From Pirellulales bacterium (GTDB taxonomy: Bacteria; Planctomycetota; Planctomycetia; Pirellulales; Thermoguttaceae): a stretch of 36,258 nucleotides of DNA. The translations under genes and the position numbers were made by a program. The notes under the pieces were generated by a model. That model saw only the letters and a list, made by a program, of their open reading frames with translations. It ran no database searches and had not been told where the DNA came from. Location of the stretch: NCBI GenBank assembly GCA_020846145.1, contig JADLEL010000036.1, forward strand, positions 1 to 36,258, read 5' to 3'. Of the stretch, positions 7,024 to 15,294 are shown one piece after another; the stretch's first letter is position 1, and the number at the start of each line of letters is the position of its first letter.

Positions 7024-9267
7024 ATGAATCCCATGAAAGCCCTTCTTTTCGCCACCGTTGCGACGTTTGGCGCGACGGGCGACTTGTCGGCCGGAGTTGC
7101 CATCGTCGCCAATCCGGGTTCGTTCGGCTCGATCGAAAAAGCCTCCTTGGCCGAGGAGCGTGTCAACTGGTCGGACGATGATCCGGCCGACGACATCGCC
7201 TGCACGGAATCGTTCGCCGCCGTCGAATTGCGCGATCTGTTACCGAAGGCGTCCAACCTTTTGCCGAGCGAAATCCGTCTCGCCGCGCCCGCGCAAATGC
7301 CCGCCGGGGGCGATGTCCTCCTGCTCGCCACGGGCGATACCAATCCGTTTTTGAAGGCAATTCCCGAAGCGGCGCGATCGGATTTTGTCTCCGAAGCCGC
7401 CGGTTCTTGGCGCATCAAAATCTTTCCGCAGGGCGACCGCACGATCACCGTCATCAAGGGCCGCGACCGCGCGGGAACGCTCTATGGCGCGTATGCGTAC
7501 CTCGAGAAACTGGGGATGCGTTTTTACGGCCTCGGCGAGCAGGGCACGGTTTGCCCCGCCAAACCCGGTCCGCTGCCCCGCCAACTCGATGCGGCCGAGA
7601 AGCCCAGCTACCTCACGCGCGGCTTCTGGGCCTGGGAGGACAGAAGCGACCGACTCTTCTCGACGTGGATGGCTCGCAACCGGCTCAATTTTTGGTGTAC
7701 GGCCGACAAGAAGAACTTCTACTTCAACAAGAAGGTCGGCATGAAATTGACCGCGGGCGGGCATGTGATTCAGTTCCAGTGCCTCAATCCCCAAGCAGAG
7801 TATCCGTATCGCCGCGCTAGGATTGCCGGCGACGACGCCAAGCCGGCCGATCCGTACGCGCCGAGTCCGCAGACAACCGGCGACGCAAACCAAGACGGCA
7901 AGCTCAGCTACTTCGAGGCCCATCCCGAATGGTTCGGACTGGTCGGCGGCAAGCGCAGCAATAAAAACAACGGCGATTTCGGCGACAACTACTGCACATC
8001 CAACGCCGACGCCACCACCGAGTTGGTTCGCAATCTCGTGCGGGAATGCGTGGCGGGAACGTGGCGCGACGCGGACGTGCTGCAATTTTGGATGCTCGAC
8101 AACGGCAAATGGTGCCAGTGCGAAGCGTGCCAGGCGCAAGGCAGTTGCACCGATCGCACGCTCATGGTCGTGGACGCGGCCCTCCGCGGGCTAGCGCAAG
8201 CGCGCGCCCAGGGCCTGCTCAAGCGGGAGGTGGAGATTTCCACCCTGGCGTATCACGAGACGCTCCCGCCCCCCTCGAAACCGCTGCCCGCCGGCTTCGA
8301 TTACGCGCATTGCTCGGTTACGTACTTCCCCATCGAGCGATGCTACGTGCATCCGCTGGCGGATCCCGCCTGCACGGAAATCAACCGCCAACTCGAAGAA
8401 GAGTATCGGGGCTGGACGACGGGGCCGGGCAGGTGCTATACCGGCTCGATTTTCATCGGCGAGTACTACAACGTCAGTTCGCTCAAGTCGCTGCCGGTGC
8501 TGTTTCCGCGGATCATGGCGGCCGACATTCCTTGGTACTATCGCCACGGCGCCCGGCACTTTCACTACATGCACGCGCCGACCCGGTTGTGGGGCGTTTG
8601 GACGCTGAACCAGTATCTGATGGCCCGGCTGCTGTGGAACGTCGAGAGCGACGCGGACGCGCTGCTCGACGAATACTTCGCGCGTTTTTACCCGACCACG
8701 TCGGCCGCGACCCGCGCGTTTTACCGCGAGTTGGAATCCGCGACCGCCAACTGCAAGGCGTATAAGCACTACGTAGGCGCCGGCGGCAACAGATGGTTCC
8801 TACGGAACGCGCTGCAAAGTTCCCGGGGGCCGCTATTCCCGCTCGATCACCTGCAATACGAGCCGCATCATCCGCTCTTGAACGACGGTCCCGACCTGGT
8901 GGAAATCGTCGCGGCGATCGAGCGCGCCCGCCGGCATCTCGACGAATCGCTGCGAACCTGCCGCGATGCCGCCGAGAAGGCCCGTCTGGGGGAGGACGAA
9001 CGCCGCTTTGCCTACGGCGAGGCCGCGATCGAGTTCCTCCATCGCATGGTGCGGACGGCCATCCGCCAACGGGAAAACGATCCCGTCGGGGCCACCGCCG
9101 AGTTCGCCCTCGCCGAACGGGCCGCGGAAAAGCTGGAGCGGATCGTCGATCTCGTGCAAGTCGCCTCGCGGGACGCCAACGCCAAGAATGGCCTGGAAGC
9201 CGCGGGACTGGATCGCGCGTACAAGTCCTTCAAGCAGCGTTACGGAACCGCCGCCGCGGCTCCATGA
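7024..9267 (+). CDS. Secreted DUF4838-type protein, putative glycoside hydrolase
   Basis: A 747 aa protein with an N-terminal signal segment (MKALLFATVATFGATGDLSAG). Residues ~40-190 look like the alpha-glucuronidase/hexosaminidase N-terminal accessory fold (IKGRDRAGTLYGAYAYLEKL). The middle part carries the DUF4838 pattern with paired cysteines (CTSNADATTELVRNLVRECV; KWCQCEACQAQG) and a C-terminal helical region. A single EF-hand-like loop, DANQDGKLSYFE, lies near residue 290 and could bind calcium. Such proteins are common among planctomycete secreted polysaccharide-degrading enzymes, but no substrate is established, so the hydrolase role is inference. The ATG at 7024 follows a G-rich GGGGG; a second ATG three codons on is possible. 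It starts a co-directional run with the C45, SGNH and SpoU genes. Confidence 0.75.
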   Translation: MNPMKALLFATVATFGATGDLSAGVAIVANPGSFGSIEKASLAEERVNWSDDDPADDIACTESFAAVELRDLLPKASNLLPSEIRLAAPAQMPAGGDVLLLATGDTNPFLKAIPEAARSDFVSEAAGSWRIKIFPQGDRTITVIKGRDRAGTLYGAYAYLEKLGMRFYGLGEQGTVCPAKPGPLPRQLDAAEKPSYLTRGFWAWEDRSDRLFSTWMARNRLNFWCTADKKNFYFNKKVGMKLTAGGHVIQFQCLNPQAEYPYRRARIAGDDAKPADPYAPSPQTTGDANQDGKLSYFEAHPEWFGLVGGKRSNKNNGDFGDNYCTSNADATTELVRNLVRECVAGTWRDADVLQFWMLDNGKWCQCEACQAQGSCTDRTLMVVDAALRGLAQARAQGLLKREVEISTLAYHETLPPPSKPLPAGFDYAHCSVTYFPIERCYVHPLADPACTEINRQLEEEYRGWTTGPGRCYTGSIFIGEYYNVSSLKSLPVLFPRIMAADIPWYYRHGARHFHYMHAPTRLWGVWTLNQYLMARLLWNVESDADALLDEYFARFYPTTSAATRAFYRELESATANCKAYKHYVGAGGNRWFLRNALQSSRGPLFPLDHLQYEPHHPLLNDGPDLVEIVAAIERARRHLDESLRTCRDAAEKARLGEDERRFAYGEAAIEFLHRMVRTAIRQRENDPVGATAEFALAERAAEKLERIVDLVQVASRDANAKNGLEAAGLDRAYKSFKQRYGTAAAAP

Positions 9268-9338
9268 GAAGATTCGAATTATACGTGGCCGGAGTTTATA
9301 CTGCGTTTGGTTGAGATTGTCGCTAATAAAAAATCAAC

Positions 9339-9429
9339 GATAGCGAGCCGAGGGGTTTATCCCCTCGGCTGGAAGTTTGAAATCGTTTTGCGGTTCTAGC
9401 CGAGGGGATAAACCCCTCGGCTCGCTATC
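9339..9429. repeat. Inverted repeat, AGCGAGCCG family copy 1
   Basis: GATAGCGAGCCGAGGGG-TTTATCCCCTCGGCT at the left pairs with its inverse at the right, ending GGCTCGCTATC. Each arm also folds on itself (CCGAGGGG/CCCCTCGG). A second family member lies at 29008-29090. It occupies the spacer between the DUF4838 gene and the C45 gene. Confidence 0.88.
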
Positions 9430-9545
9430 AATCGGACAATTTCAACAAAATGCAGTTTATTGCGTCGAAAAGTTGCGCCCCGTCGTTTACCGATGTCCCC
9501 TTAAGGCCGGCATTCGTCGTTTCACGCTTGAACAAGGAGAATATC

Positions 9546-10817
9546 ATGTCGCAGAATTCATTCGTAAATGGCCTCAACCGCCGCAATTTCTTGGGCAAGC
9601 TGGCTTGCTGCGGCTGTGCGGCCGCGGGATTCGTCTCGGACAGTCGGGTTGCAGGTCAGGATCGGAAATTGGCGCCGGTCCGAAAGTCCGTCAATCAGAT
9701 ATTGGACGAGGATATCGAACGCCTCCCGCTCTCCGAGCGACCCAAGGCTGCGGATCATTCCTTGGTCGCGATCTCGGGAACTCCCCGGGAGCGCGGGCGG
9801 AGTTACGGCCGACGCTTTGCCGAAGAAATCCGCCAATTTCTGAAAAATGAAATCTACGACGCGTTCGCCGCGGCAGACGCCAAACCCGAAAGGTTGCTCC
9901 GCTATGCCGGGGCCTGCCTGAAACCGATCCGCCGGCTCTCCCCGACGATTCTCGATGAAATGGAGGGCATGGCCGAGGGGGCCGGGCTTCGAGTCGAGGA
10001 GTTCGTCTTGCTGACGCTGCACGAACAATTATGGCACAAAGGCGTCCTGCCTTCCGAAAGCCATTGCACCGCCGCCGCGGTGGCTCCGCCGACGACCGTG
10101 GATGGAAACACCTACGTCGCGCAGAGTTGGGATTGGATGTCCCGCGTATATGGAAAATCGCAGATGTTGCGCTGGGAACGCCGGGAAGGACCGAGCGTGT
10201 TATCCTATTCCTATCCGGGGCTGTGGATTGGCGCGGGCCTGAACTCGGCGGGGATTGCCCTTTGTTGGACGAGCGGGCAATCGGAATCCAAGCCCCAGCT
10301 TGTCGCGGAATTGCCGACTTACGTGCTGCTGACGCACCTGCTTTACCAGCCGACGTTGGAGGCGGTTGTCGAGGAGGCGCGCCGCGCCGAACACGCCGGC
10401 TGGTTCACCTTCGTGATGGCCGACGCCGAGGGGCATTTATTGAATCTGGAAGGCTCGCCCGAAAAAATCGCCGTCGAGCGGCATCGGGGCAGCCTGGCGC
10501 GCGCCTACTACGGATCGCGCGAGATGACCCGCACGGCTCCGGGCGAAGCGGTCGATTTCCACGCCCGCTGCCGGAGAATGATGGAATTGATCGAGAACAA
10601 GAAGGGGCAGATCGACCTTGCCGCGCTTCAGGGTTTTTATGCCGACCACCGATCGACTCTTCACGGCAAATCGAAATCGGCGATCTGCATGCACTTCGGC
10701 ACCCTGGATGCGATGGTCTTCAATACGACCCGTCGCGAGGCTTCCATTAGCCGCGGACCGGGCTGCTTGGGGCACTGGCAGCGATTTACGATGGAATCGA
10801 AGCGATCGAAAGAATGA
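9546..10817 (+). CDS. Tat-exported C45-type acyltransferase/peptidase
   Basis: Resembles the acyl-coenzyme A:isopenicillin N acyltransferase / C45 family of N-terminal nucleophile hydrolases, which mature by self-cleavage before a cysteine. Candidate nucleophile Cys174 sits in SESHCTAAAV and is followed by the typical GNTYVAQSWDW strand; later conserved parts include GLNSAGIALCW and ADAEGHLLNLE. The N-terminus has a twin-arginine signal (NRRNFLGKLACCGCAAAGF, RR at 12-13), so export folded through Tat is likely. The 423 aa frame starts at ATG 9546, chosen for the AAGGAG six bases before it. Substrates of environmental members are mostly unknown; here it lies with secreted hydrolases. Family call is good, function open. 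Confidence 0.8.
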   Translation: MSQNSFVNGLNRRNFLGKLACCGCAAAGFVSDSRVAGQDRKLAPVRKSVNQILDEDIERLPLSERPKAADHSLVAISGTPRERGRSYGRRFAEEIRQFLKNEIYDAFAAADAKPERLLRYAGACLKPIRRLSPTILDEMEGMAEGAGLRVEEFVLLTLHEQLWHKGVLPSESHCTAAAVAPPTTVDGNTYVAQSWDWMSRVYGKSQMLRWERREGPSVLSYSYPGLWIGAGLNSAGIALCWTSGQSESKPQLVAELPTYVLLTHLLYQPTLEAVVEEARRAEHAGWFTFVMADAEGHLLNLEGSPEKIAVERHRGSLARAYYGSREMTRTAPGEAVDFHARCRRMMELIENKKGQIDLAALQGFYADHRSTLHGKSKSAICMHFGTLDAMVFNTTRREASISRGPGCLGHWQRFTMESKRSKE

Positions 10818-10875
10818 CATCTTGCAACGCCGTTTTTTTCGGGTTCCCATTCCCTCCTCATAAGGACCGCTTTCC

Positions 10876-11667
10876 ATGATGAACCTTCGGGCGTTATCCA
10901 GCAAGACGCCGTTCGTGCTTTTTTATTGGTTTTGCCTTCAGTCGCTTGCGCTCGGGGCGGCCGAAGATCCCACGGTTCCGGCACGGCAGGAAAAAAAGGG
11001 GTGGCTGAGCCAACACGAGAAACTCGTCGAAAAAGTCAAACGAGGGAAGGTGGACCTGATTTTCATCGGCGATTCGATCACGAAGCACTGGGAAGACGCG
11101 AAAAGCGGGAGCGGATGGCCGGGCAGCCCCAGAGAGGTCTGGACGAAATACTACGGCCATCGCAATGCGGTGAATTTGGGGATCGGCAGCGACCGCACGC
11201 AGCACGTCCTCTGGCGGCTGGAGCACGGCGAAATCGACGGCATCGCGCCGAAATTGGCCGTCGTGCTTATCGGCACGAACAATGCCGGGACCAACTCCTG
11301 GGAAGAGATCGCGGCGGGCATCGAAAAAATCGTCGAAACGCTGCGCCGTAAATTGCCGCAAACCAAAATCCTCGTGATCGGAATCTTTCCCAGGGCCAAG
11401 GAGAAAAAACAGCCCGCGAAAGAGGCGATCGCCAAAATCAACGCCAGGATCGCAAACTTGGACGACGGCAAAACCGTTCGTTACCGGGACATCGGCGATC
11501 GATTCCTCGGCAAAGACGGCGCCGTTGTCGAGGAACTGCTCTTCGATGGCGTGCATCCGACCGCCAAGGGATACGCGGTTTGGGCGAAAGCCATCGAGTC
11601 CGATGTCGTCAAGTTGATGCATGAAGATGCCCCGCGAACCAAGGCCCCAAAGTCGCACCAACCATAA
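10876..11667 (+). CDS. Secreted SGNH/GDSL hydrolase
   Basis: A 263 aa esterase/lipase-fold protein with a signal peptide (VLFYWFCLQSLALGAAED). The four SGNH blocks are visible: IGDSITKHW (nucleophile Ser), LGIGSDRTQHVLWRLEHG (Gly), VLIGTNNAG (Asn) and FDGVHPTAKGY (catalytic Asp-x-x-His). The arrangement is that of the platelet-activating-factor acetylhydrolase-like group common in planctomycetes, probably acting on esters of carbohydrates or lipids in the periplasm. It starts 58 nt after the C45 gene and ends nine bases before the SpoU methyltransferase, so the three may form an operon. Confidence 0.85.
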   Translation: MMNLRALSSKTPFVLFYWFCLQSLALGAAEDPTVPARQEKKGWLSQHEKLVEKVKRGKVDLIFIGDSITKHWEDAKSGSGWPGSPREVWTKYYGHRNAVNLGIGSDRTQHVLWRLEHGEIDGIAPKLAVVLIGTNNAGTNSWEEIAAGIEKIVETLRRKLPQTKILVIGIFPRAKEKKQPAKEAIAKINARIANLDDGKTVRYRDIGDRFLGKDGAVVEELLFDGVHPTAKGYAVWAKAIESDVVKLMHEDAPRTKAPKSHQP

Positions 11668-11676
11668 ATTTCGCCC

Positions 11677-12525
11677 ATGCTCGAAATCACCAGTGCGCAA
11701 AATCCGCGAGTGAAAAACGCCGTGCGGCTGCGCGAGGCAAGGCATAGGCGAGAGCAGGATTTGATGCTCGTCGAAGGCGTCCGGGAGCTTTCCCGCGCCA
11801 TGCAAGCGGGCGTGCGGATGATCGAAGTTTTCGTAAGCGATTCGCTGTGCACGACGCGCGAATCGAAATCGCTCCTGGATCGGCTTCACGGTTCCTTTCC
11901 GGAGGACAAGGCGTTCGAGATCGTGAAAGTCGCGCCCGCGGTGTTCGAGAAAATGGCGTTCGGCGACCGGGCGGAGGGCGTGTTGGCAGTTGCGGAGATG
12001 CCGCGGAAGAGTTTAGCGGATATTTCGTTTAGCCCGGAGCCAACGGCGACGGCGAGTGCGATGTACCATCCGCTCGTCGCCGTTCTCGAAGGCGTGGAAA
12101 AACCGGGCAACTTGGGAGCCGTGCTGCGAAGCGCCGACGCGGCGGGCGTTTCGGCGTTGATTCTGGCCGATTCGCGGATCGATCTTTACAATCCCAACGC
12201 CATTCGCGCCAGCCTGGGCACGATCTTCACCGTGCCGGTTTGCGAAGCCAAAAGCGGCGAAGTGCTGAATTGGCTCCGCGAACATCAACTCAAAATCTTC
12301 GCTGCTCGAGTCGATGGCTCGGCGCCTTACACGGCGGTCGATTTTCGCGGCCCGACGGCGCTGGTCCTCGGCGCGGAGAACACCGGCCTGACTTCCGCTT
12401 GGGCCGCCCCCGACATCACCGCCGTCCACCTCCCCATGCTCGGCATTGCCGACAGCCTGAACGTCTCCGCCACCGCCGCGGTGCTTTTTTACGAGGCTCT
12501 AAGGCAACGAATGGATATTGCCTAA
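11677..12525 (+). CDS. SpoU/TrmH-family RNA methyltransferase
   Basis: A 282 aa 2'-O-ribose methyltransferase of the SPOUT class, likely acting on rRNA (RlmB-like) or tRNA. The N-terminal L7Ae-like substrate-binding part (NPRVKNAVRLREARHRREQD, LVEGVRELSRAM) is followed by the knotted catalytic domain with EGVEKPGNLGAVLRSADAAG, ALVLGAENTGLTSAW and IADSLNVSATAAVLFYE. Residues 117-127 (SFSPEPTATAS) at the linker between the domains are encoded by a 30-base stretch identical to the arm of an intergenic hairpin at 36157 (see finding). Which base is modified cannot be told from sequence. Confidence 0.88.
   Translation: MLEITSAQNPRVKNAVRLREARHRREQDLMLVEGVRELSRAMQAGVRMIEVFVSDSLCTTRESKSLLDRLHGSFPEDKAFEIVKVAPAVFEKMAFGDRAEGVLAVAEMPRKSLADISFSPEPTATASAMYHPLVAVLEGVEKPGNLGAVLRSADAAGVSALILADSRIDLYNPNAIRASLGTIFTVPVCEAKSGEVLNWLREHQLKIFAARVDGSAPYTAVDFRGPTALVLGAENTGLTSAWAAPDITAVHLPMLGIADSLNVSATAAVLFYEALRQRMDIA
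12024..12053 (+). repeat. Repeat half-site inside the SpoU gene
   Basis: Thirty bases (TTTAGCCCGGAGCCAACGGC at the core) identical to the left arm of the hairpin at 36157-36186 and inverse to 36215-36244. Here it is translated in frame between the two domains of the methyltransferase. Confidence 0.9.
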
Positions 12526-12641
12526 TCGAAAAGAACCATTTTTGTTTTTCGCAGTTTTCTCCGGGGTAATTCCACGAGATGCGCTCATCGCCTATAATAA
12601 TCTTTTGCCATCACAATTAACTACCTGAACTATCGAACATC

Positions 12642-13949
12642 ATGCCCTGGTTTGTTGAAAAATCGGACAAAATAACTCCGCCTCGTCTTGAAGAATTGAT
12701 GCGGCAGACGGCCGAAGAGTCGAAAAAACGCCTCTCAGCATCGCCAAAACGGGTGCTGCTGCTCCCCCCGGATATTACGCGGGCGCATAGCGGGGCGGGC
12801 CGGCTAACGGAGTTGCTTTACCAGATCTTCGCGAAAGAGGCGGAAGTGCATGTCATTCCCACCTTGGGCCAGCACGTGCCGCATACGCCGGAGGAGAACC
12901 GGCGGATGTTCGGCGGCATCCCCGAAGAACGGATTCACGCCCACGATTGGATCGGCGGGAGCGTTCTAGTCGGCGAGATACCGGCCGATTTCGTGAAGGA
13001 AAAATCCCAGGGGGCCGCCGACTGGCCGATCCCGGTCGTGCTGAACGACATGCTGATGAACGAAAAGTGGGATATCATCATTCATGTCGGGCACGTGGTC
13101 CCGCACGAGGTGCTGGGTTTCGCCAATCACAATAAAAACTACTTCATCGGCCTGGGCGGGAAGGAGACGATTTGCGCCGCGCATATAGCCGCGGCCTGCT
13201 GCGGCATCGAGAACAACTTGGGTACGCTGGTTACTCCTGTTAGGGCGTGTTTCAACAAGGCCGAGGACGAGTATCTCGGCCACCTGCCGGACGTTTACGT
13301 GCAAATCGTCATGGCCCGCAATGCGGCCGGCGAGCTGGTGCAAACCGGCCTGTACGTGGGCGACGATCTGGAGACCTATCTCGCAGCCGCGCGGCAATCG
13401 CGCGAGCAGAACATCACCGTGCTCGAGGAGCCGCTCAAAAAGGTCGTCTGCGTGATGCAGGGGGATGAGTTTTTCAGCACCTGGGTGGCGAACAAGGCGG
13501 TCTATCGCACGCGGATGGCCTTGGCCGACGACGGCGAGTTGCTGATCATCGCTCCGGGCTTGAAGCGGTTCGGCGAGCAGCCCGAAGTGGAGCAGATCAT
13601 CCGCCAGTACGGCTACTGCGGCACGCCCAAAACGATGGAGGCGTACCGCCGCGATCCGTTTTTGCAAAATTTTGCGCATGCGGCGGCGCATCTGATCCAC
13701 GGTTCTTCGGAAGGGCGATTCCGCATCACTTACGCGCCGGGCCACGTCTCGAAGGAAGATATCGAGCGCGTGCATTTCGGCTATGCCGATTTGAACGAGA
13801 CGCTGAAGAAGTATCCGCCGGACAAGCTGAAAGAGGGGTTCAACGACATGCCCAGCGGCGAGCGGATTTTCTTCATTCCCACGCCCTCGGCGGGACTTTG
13901 GGCCACGCGGCAAAAGCTTTACGGGCGATCGAGCGGATTCGACACTTAG
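12642..13949 (+). CDS. LarA-like nickel-pincer racemase/epimerase (DUF2088)
   Basis: A 435 aa protein of the lactate racemase family, whose members carry a nickel-pincer nucleotide bound to a lysine and act on 2-hydroxyacids. The conserved motifs are present: DITRAHSG near residue 44, GQHVPHTPEE (first histidine), and GHVVPHEVLGFANHNK, where the lysine is ten residues after the PH histidine just as K184 follows H174 in L. plantarum LarA. The C-terminal part is complete. No larB, larC or larE (cofactor synthesis) lies in the window. Substrate is not predictable; environmental LarA homologues act on varied hydroxyacids. A perfect TATAAT at 12593 upstream lacks a good -35 box. The gene is followed by the double-hairpin repeat and then hydE. 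Confidence 0.82.
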   Translation: MPWFVEKSDKITPPRLEELMRQTAEESKKRLSASPKRVLLLPPDITRAHSGAGRLTELLYQIFAKEAEVHVIPTLGQHVPHTPEENRRMFGGIPEERIHAHDWIGGSVLVGEIPADFVKEKSQGAADWPIPVVLNDMLMNEKWDIIIHVGHVVPHEVLGFANHNKNYFIGLGGKETICAAHIAAACCGIENNLGTLVTPVRACFNKAEDEYLGHLPDVYVQIVMARNAAGELVQTGLYVGDDLETYLAAARQSREQNITVLEEPLKKVVCVMQGDEFFSTWVANKAVYRTRMALADDGELLIIAPGLKRFGEQPEVEQIIRQYGYCGTPKTMEAYRRDPFLQNFAHAAAHLIHGSSEGRFRITYAPGHVSKEDIERVHFGYADLNETLKKYPPDKLKEGFNDMPSGERIFFIPTPSAGLWATRQKLYGRSSGFDT

Positions 13950-13981
13950 TCTGCATGTATAATAGTATTGATTATTGATAA

Positions 13982-14175
13982 GCGTTCACGCCCCGGTCGG
14001 GGACTGGTCCATTTTTCGGCGTGAAAACGTATTTTGTGGACAAACAGTAGGCCGAAAACATGGACCTGTCCCCTTCCCGCGGCGCGAGGGGGACAGTCCC
14101 ATTTTCGCGGCGATTAAGCACTTAGAGCACCATCATCTTTTGCGCCGCGAAAATCGGGACAGTCCCCTATGAACG
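13982..14175 (+). repeat. Double-hairpin dispersed repeat, copy B
   Basis: Complete copy, GCGTTCAC at the left and ATGAACG at the right end. Hairpin 1 arms are 13999-14020 and 14051-14073; hairpin 2 arms are 14089-14112 and 14143-14167. It separates the LarA-like gene from hydE. Confidence 0.92.
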
Positions 14176-14226
14176 ATTTTGATTATCGATAATGCATTTT
14201 GCTTGGAACCGCCGAATTTACCATCC

Positions 14227-15294
14227 GTGAAAACGCCCCTCGATCGACCTGAAATTCTGGCTTGGCTTCGGGAGAGCGATTCCAACCGACTCGCCGAACT
14301 TTGGCAGGCCGCCGACCAAACGCGGCAGCGGCACGTCGGCGGAGAGGTGCATTTGCGGGGGCTGATCGAGCTATCCAATTATTGCGTGCGATTGTGCGGT
14401 TATTGCGGGCTGCGCGCTCCGAATCGGCAATTGGAGCGCTATCGCATGACCGAAGAAGAGGTCATCGAGTGCGCGCGAAAAGCCGTTCAGTTCGGTTACG
14501 GCACGGTTGTGCTTCAATCGGGCGAAGACCCGGGACTGACGTGCGATGGGGTGGAGAAACTGATTCGCCGCATCAAGGCGGAAACGCCGCTGGCTGTAAC
14601 TCTGAGCCTGGGCGAACGGGACGATGACGAATTGGCCGCGTGGCGGGCGGCGGGGGCCGATCGCTATCTGCTGCGGTTCGAGACCTCGAACCGGCGGTTG
14701 TACGAGGCGATTCATCCGCCGCGAAACGGCAAGACGTCTGATCGGCCGGCGATTTTGCGCAAGCTCCGCGAACTGGGCTATGAAGTCGGCAGCGGGATAA
14801 TGATCGGCATTCCCGGTCAAACCTACGACGATTTGGCCGACGACCTCGAACGGTTCGCCGAATTGGATTTGGACATGATCGGCGTGGGACCGTACCTGGT
14901 CCATCCCGAAACGCCGCTGGCCAATCCGGAGAACTGCCTTTCGATTCCCGAAGAAGAACAAGTTCCGCCGACGGAATTGATGACTTACAAGGTGCTGGCG
15001 CTGACGCGTTTGCAATGCCCGCGGGCGAACATCCCCGCGACGACCGCCTTGGCGACGTTGAATATCGCCCGGGGCCGGGAGTTGGGATTGGAACGCGGGG
15101 CGAACATCGTGATGCCGAACCTTACGCCGTCGAAATATCGCATGATGTATGAAATATATCCGGCCAAGGCCTGCGTCCGCGAAACTGCCGAGCAGTGCCA
15201 CGCCTGCCTCGCCGGCCGGATTGCGTCGATCGGCCGCCAAGTGGGCGCGGGCCGGGGCGATTCGAGGAATTTTGAACGCAGAATGGAAAAATGA
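14227..15294 (+). CDS. hydE: [FeFe]-hydrogenase maturase HydE (radical SAM)
   Basis: Radical SAM enzyme that, with HydG and HydF, builds the [2Fe] subcluster of the H-cluster. The iron-sulfur motif CVRLCGYC (CxxxCxxC) sits in the HydE context IELSNYC...GLR, near residue 60, and the barrel motifs (VVLQSGEDPG, ETSNRRLYEAIHP, IGIPGQTYDDLADDL) are intact. The start is taken as GTG 14227 (MKTPLDRPEILAWLRES), where family similarity begins; an in-frame TTG at 14179 would add 16 residues lying just after the repeat and lacks support. No Shine-Dalgarno is obvious for either. Its stop overlaps the hydG start by four bases, implying translational coupling. Confidence 0.93.
   Translation: MKTPLDRPEILAWLRESDSNRLAELWQAADQTRQRHVGGEVHLRGLIELSNYCVRLCGYCGLRAPNRQLERYRMTEEEVIECARKAVQFGYGTVVLQSGEDPGLTCDGVEKLIRRIKAETPLAVTLSLGERDDDELAAWRAAGADRYLLRFETSNRRLYEAIHPPRNGKTSDRPAILRKLRELGYEVGSGIMIGIPGQTYDDLADDLERFAELDLDMIGVGPYLVHPETPLANPENCLSIPEEEQVPPTELMTYKVLALTRLQCPRANIPATTALATLNIARGRELGLERGANIVMPNLTPSKYRMMYEIYPAKACVRETAEQCHACLAGRIASIGRQVGAGRGDSRNFERRMEK

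Noticed and set aside
13958..13963. Perfect TATAAT before repeat copy B as a hydE promoter
   Set aside because: No -35 box at suitable distance and the whole repeat lies between it and hydE.
14179..14226. TTG 14179 as the hydE start
   Set aside because: It begins four bases after the repeat element and adds residues outside the family; GTG 14227 fits better.
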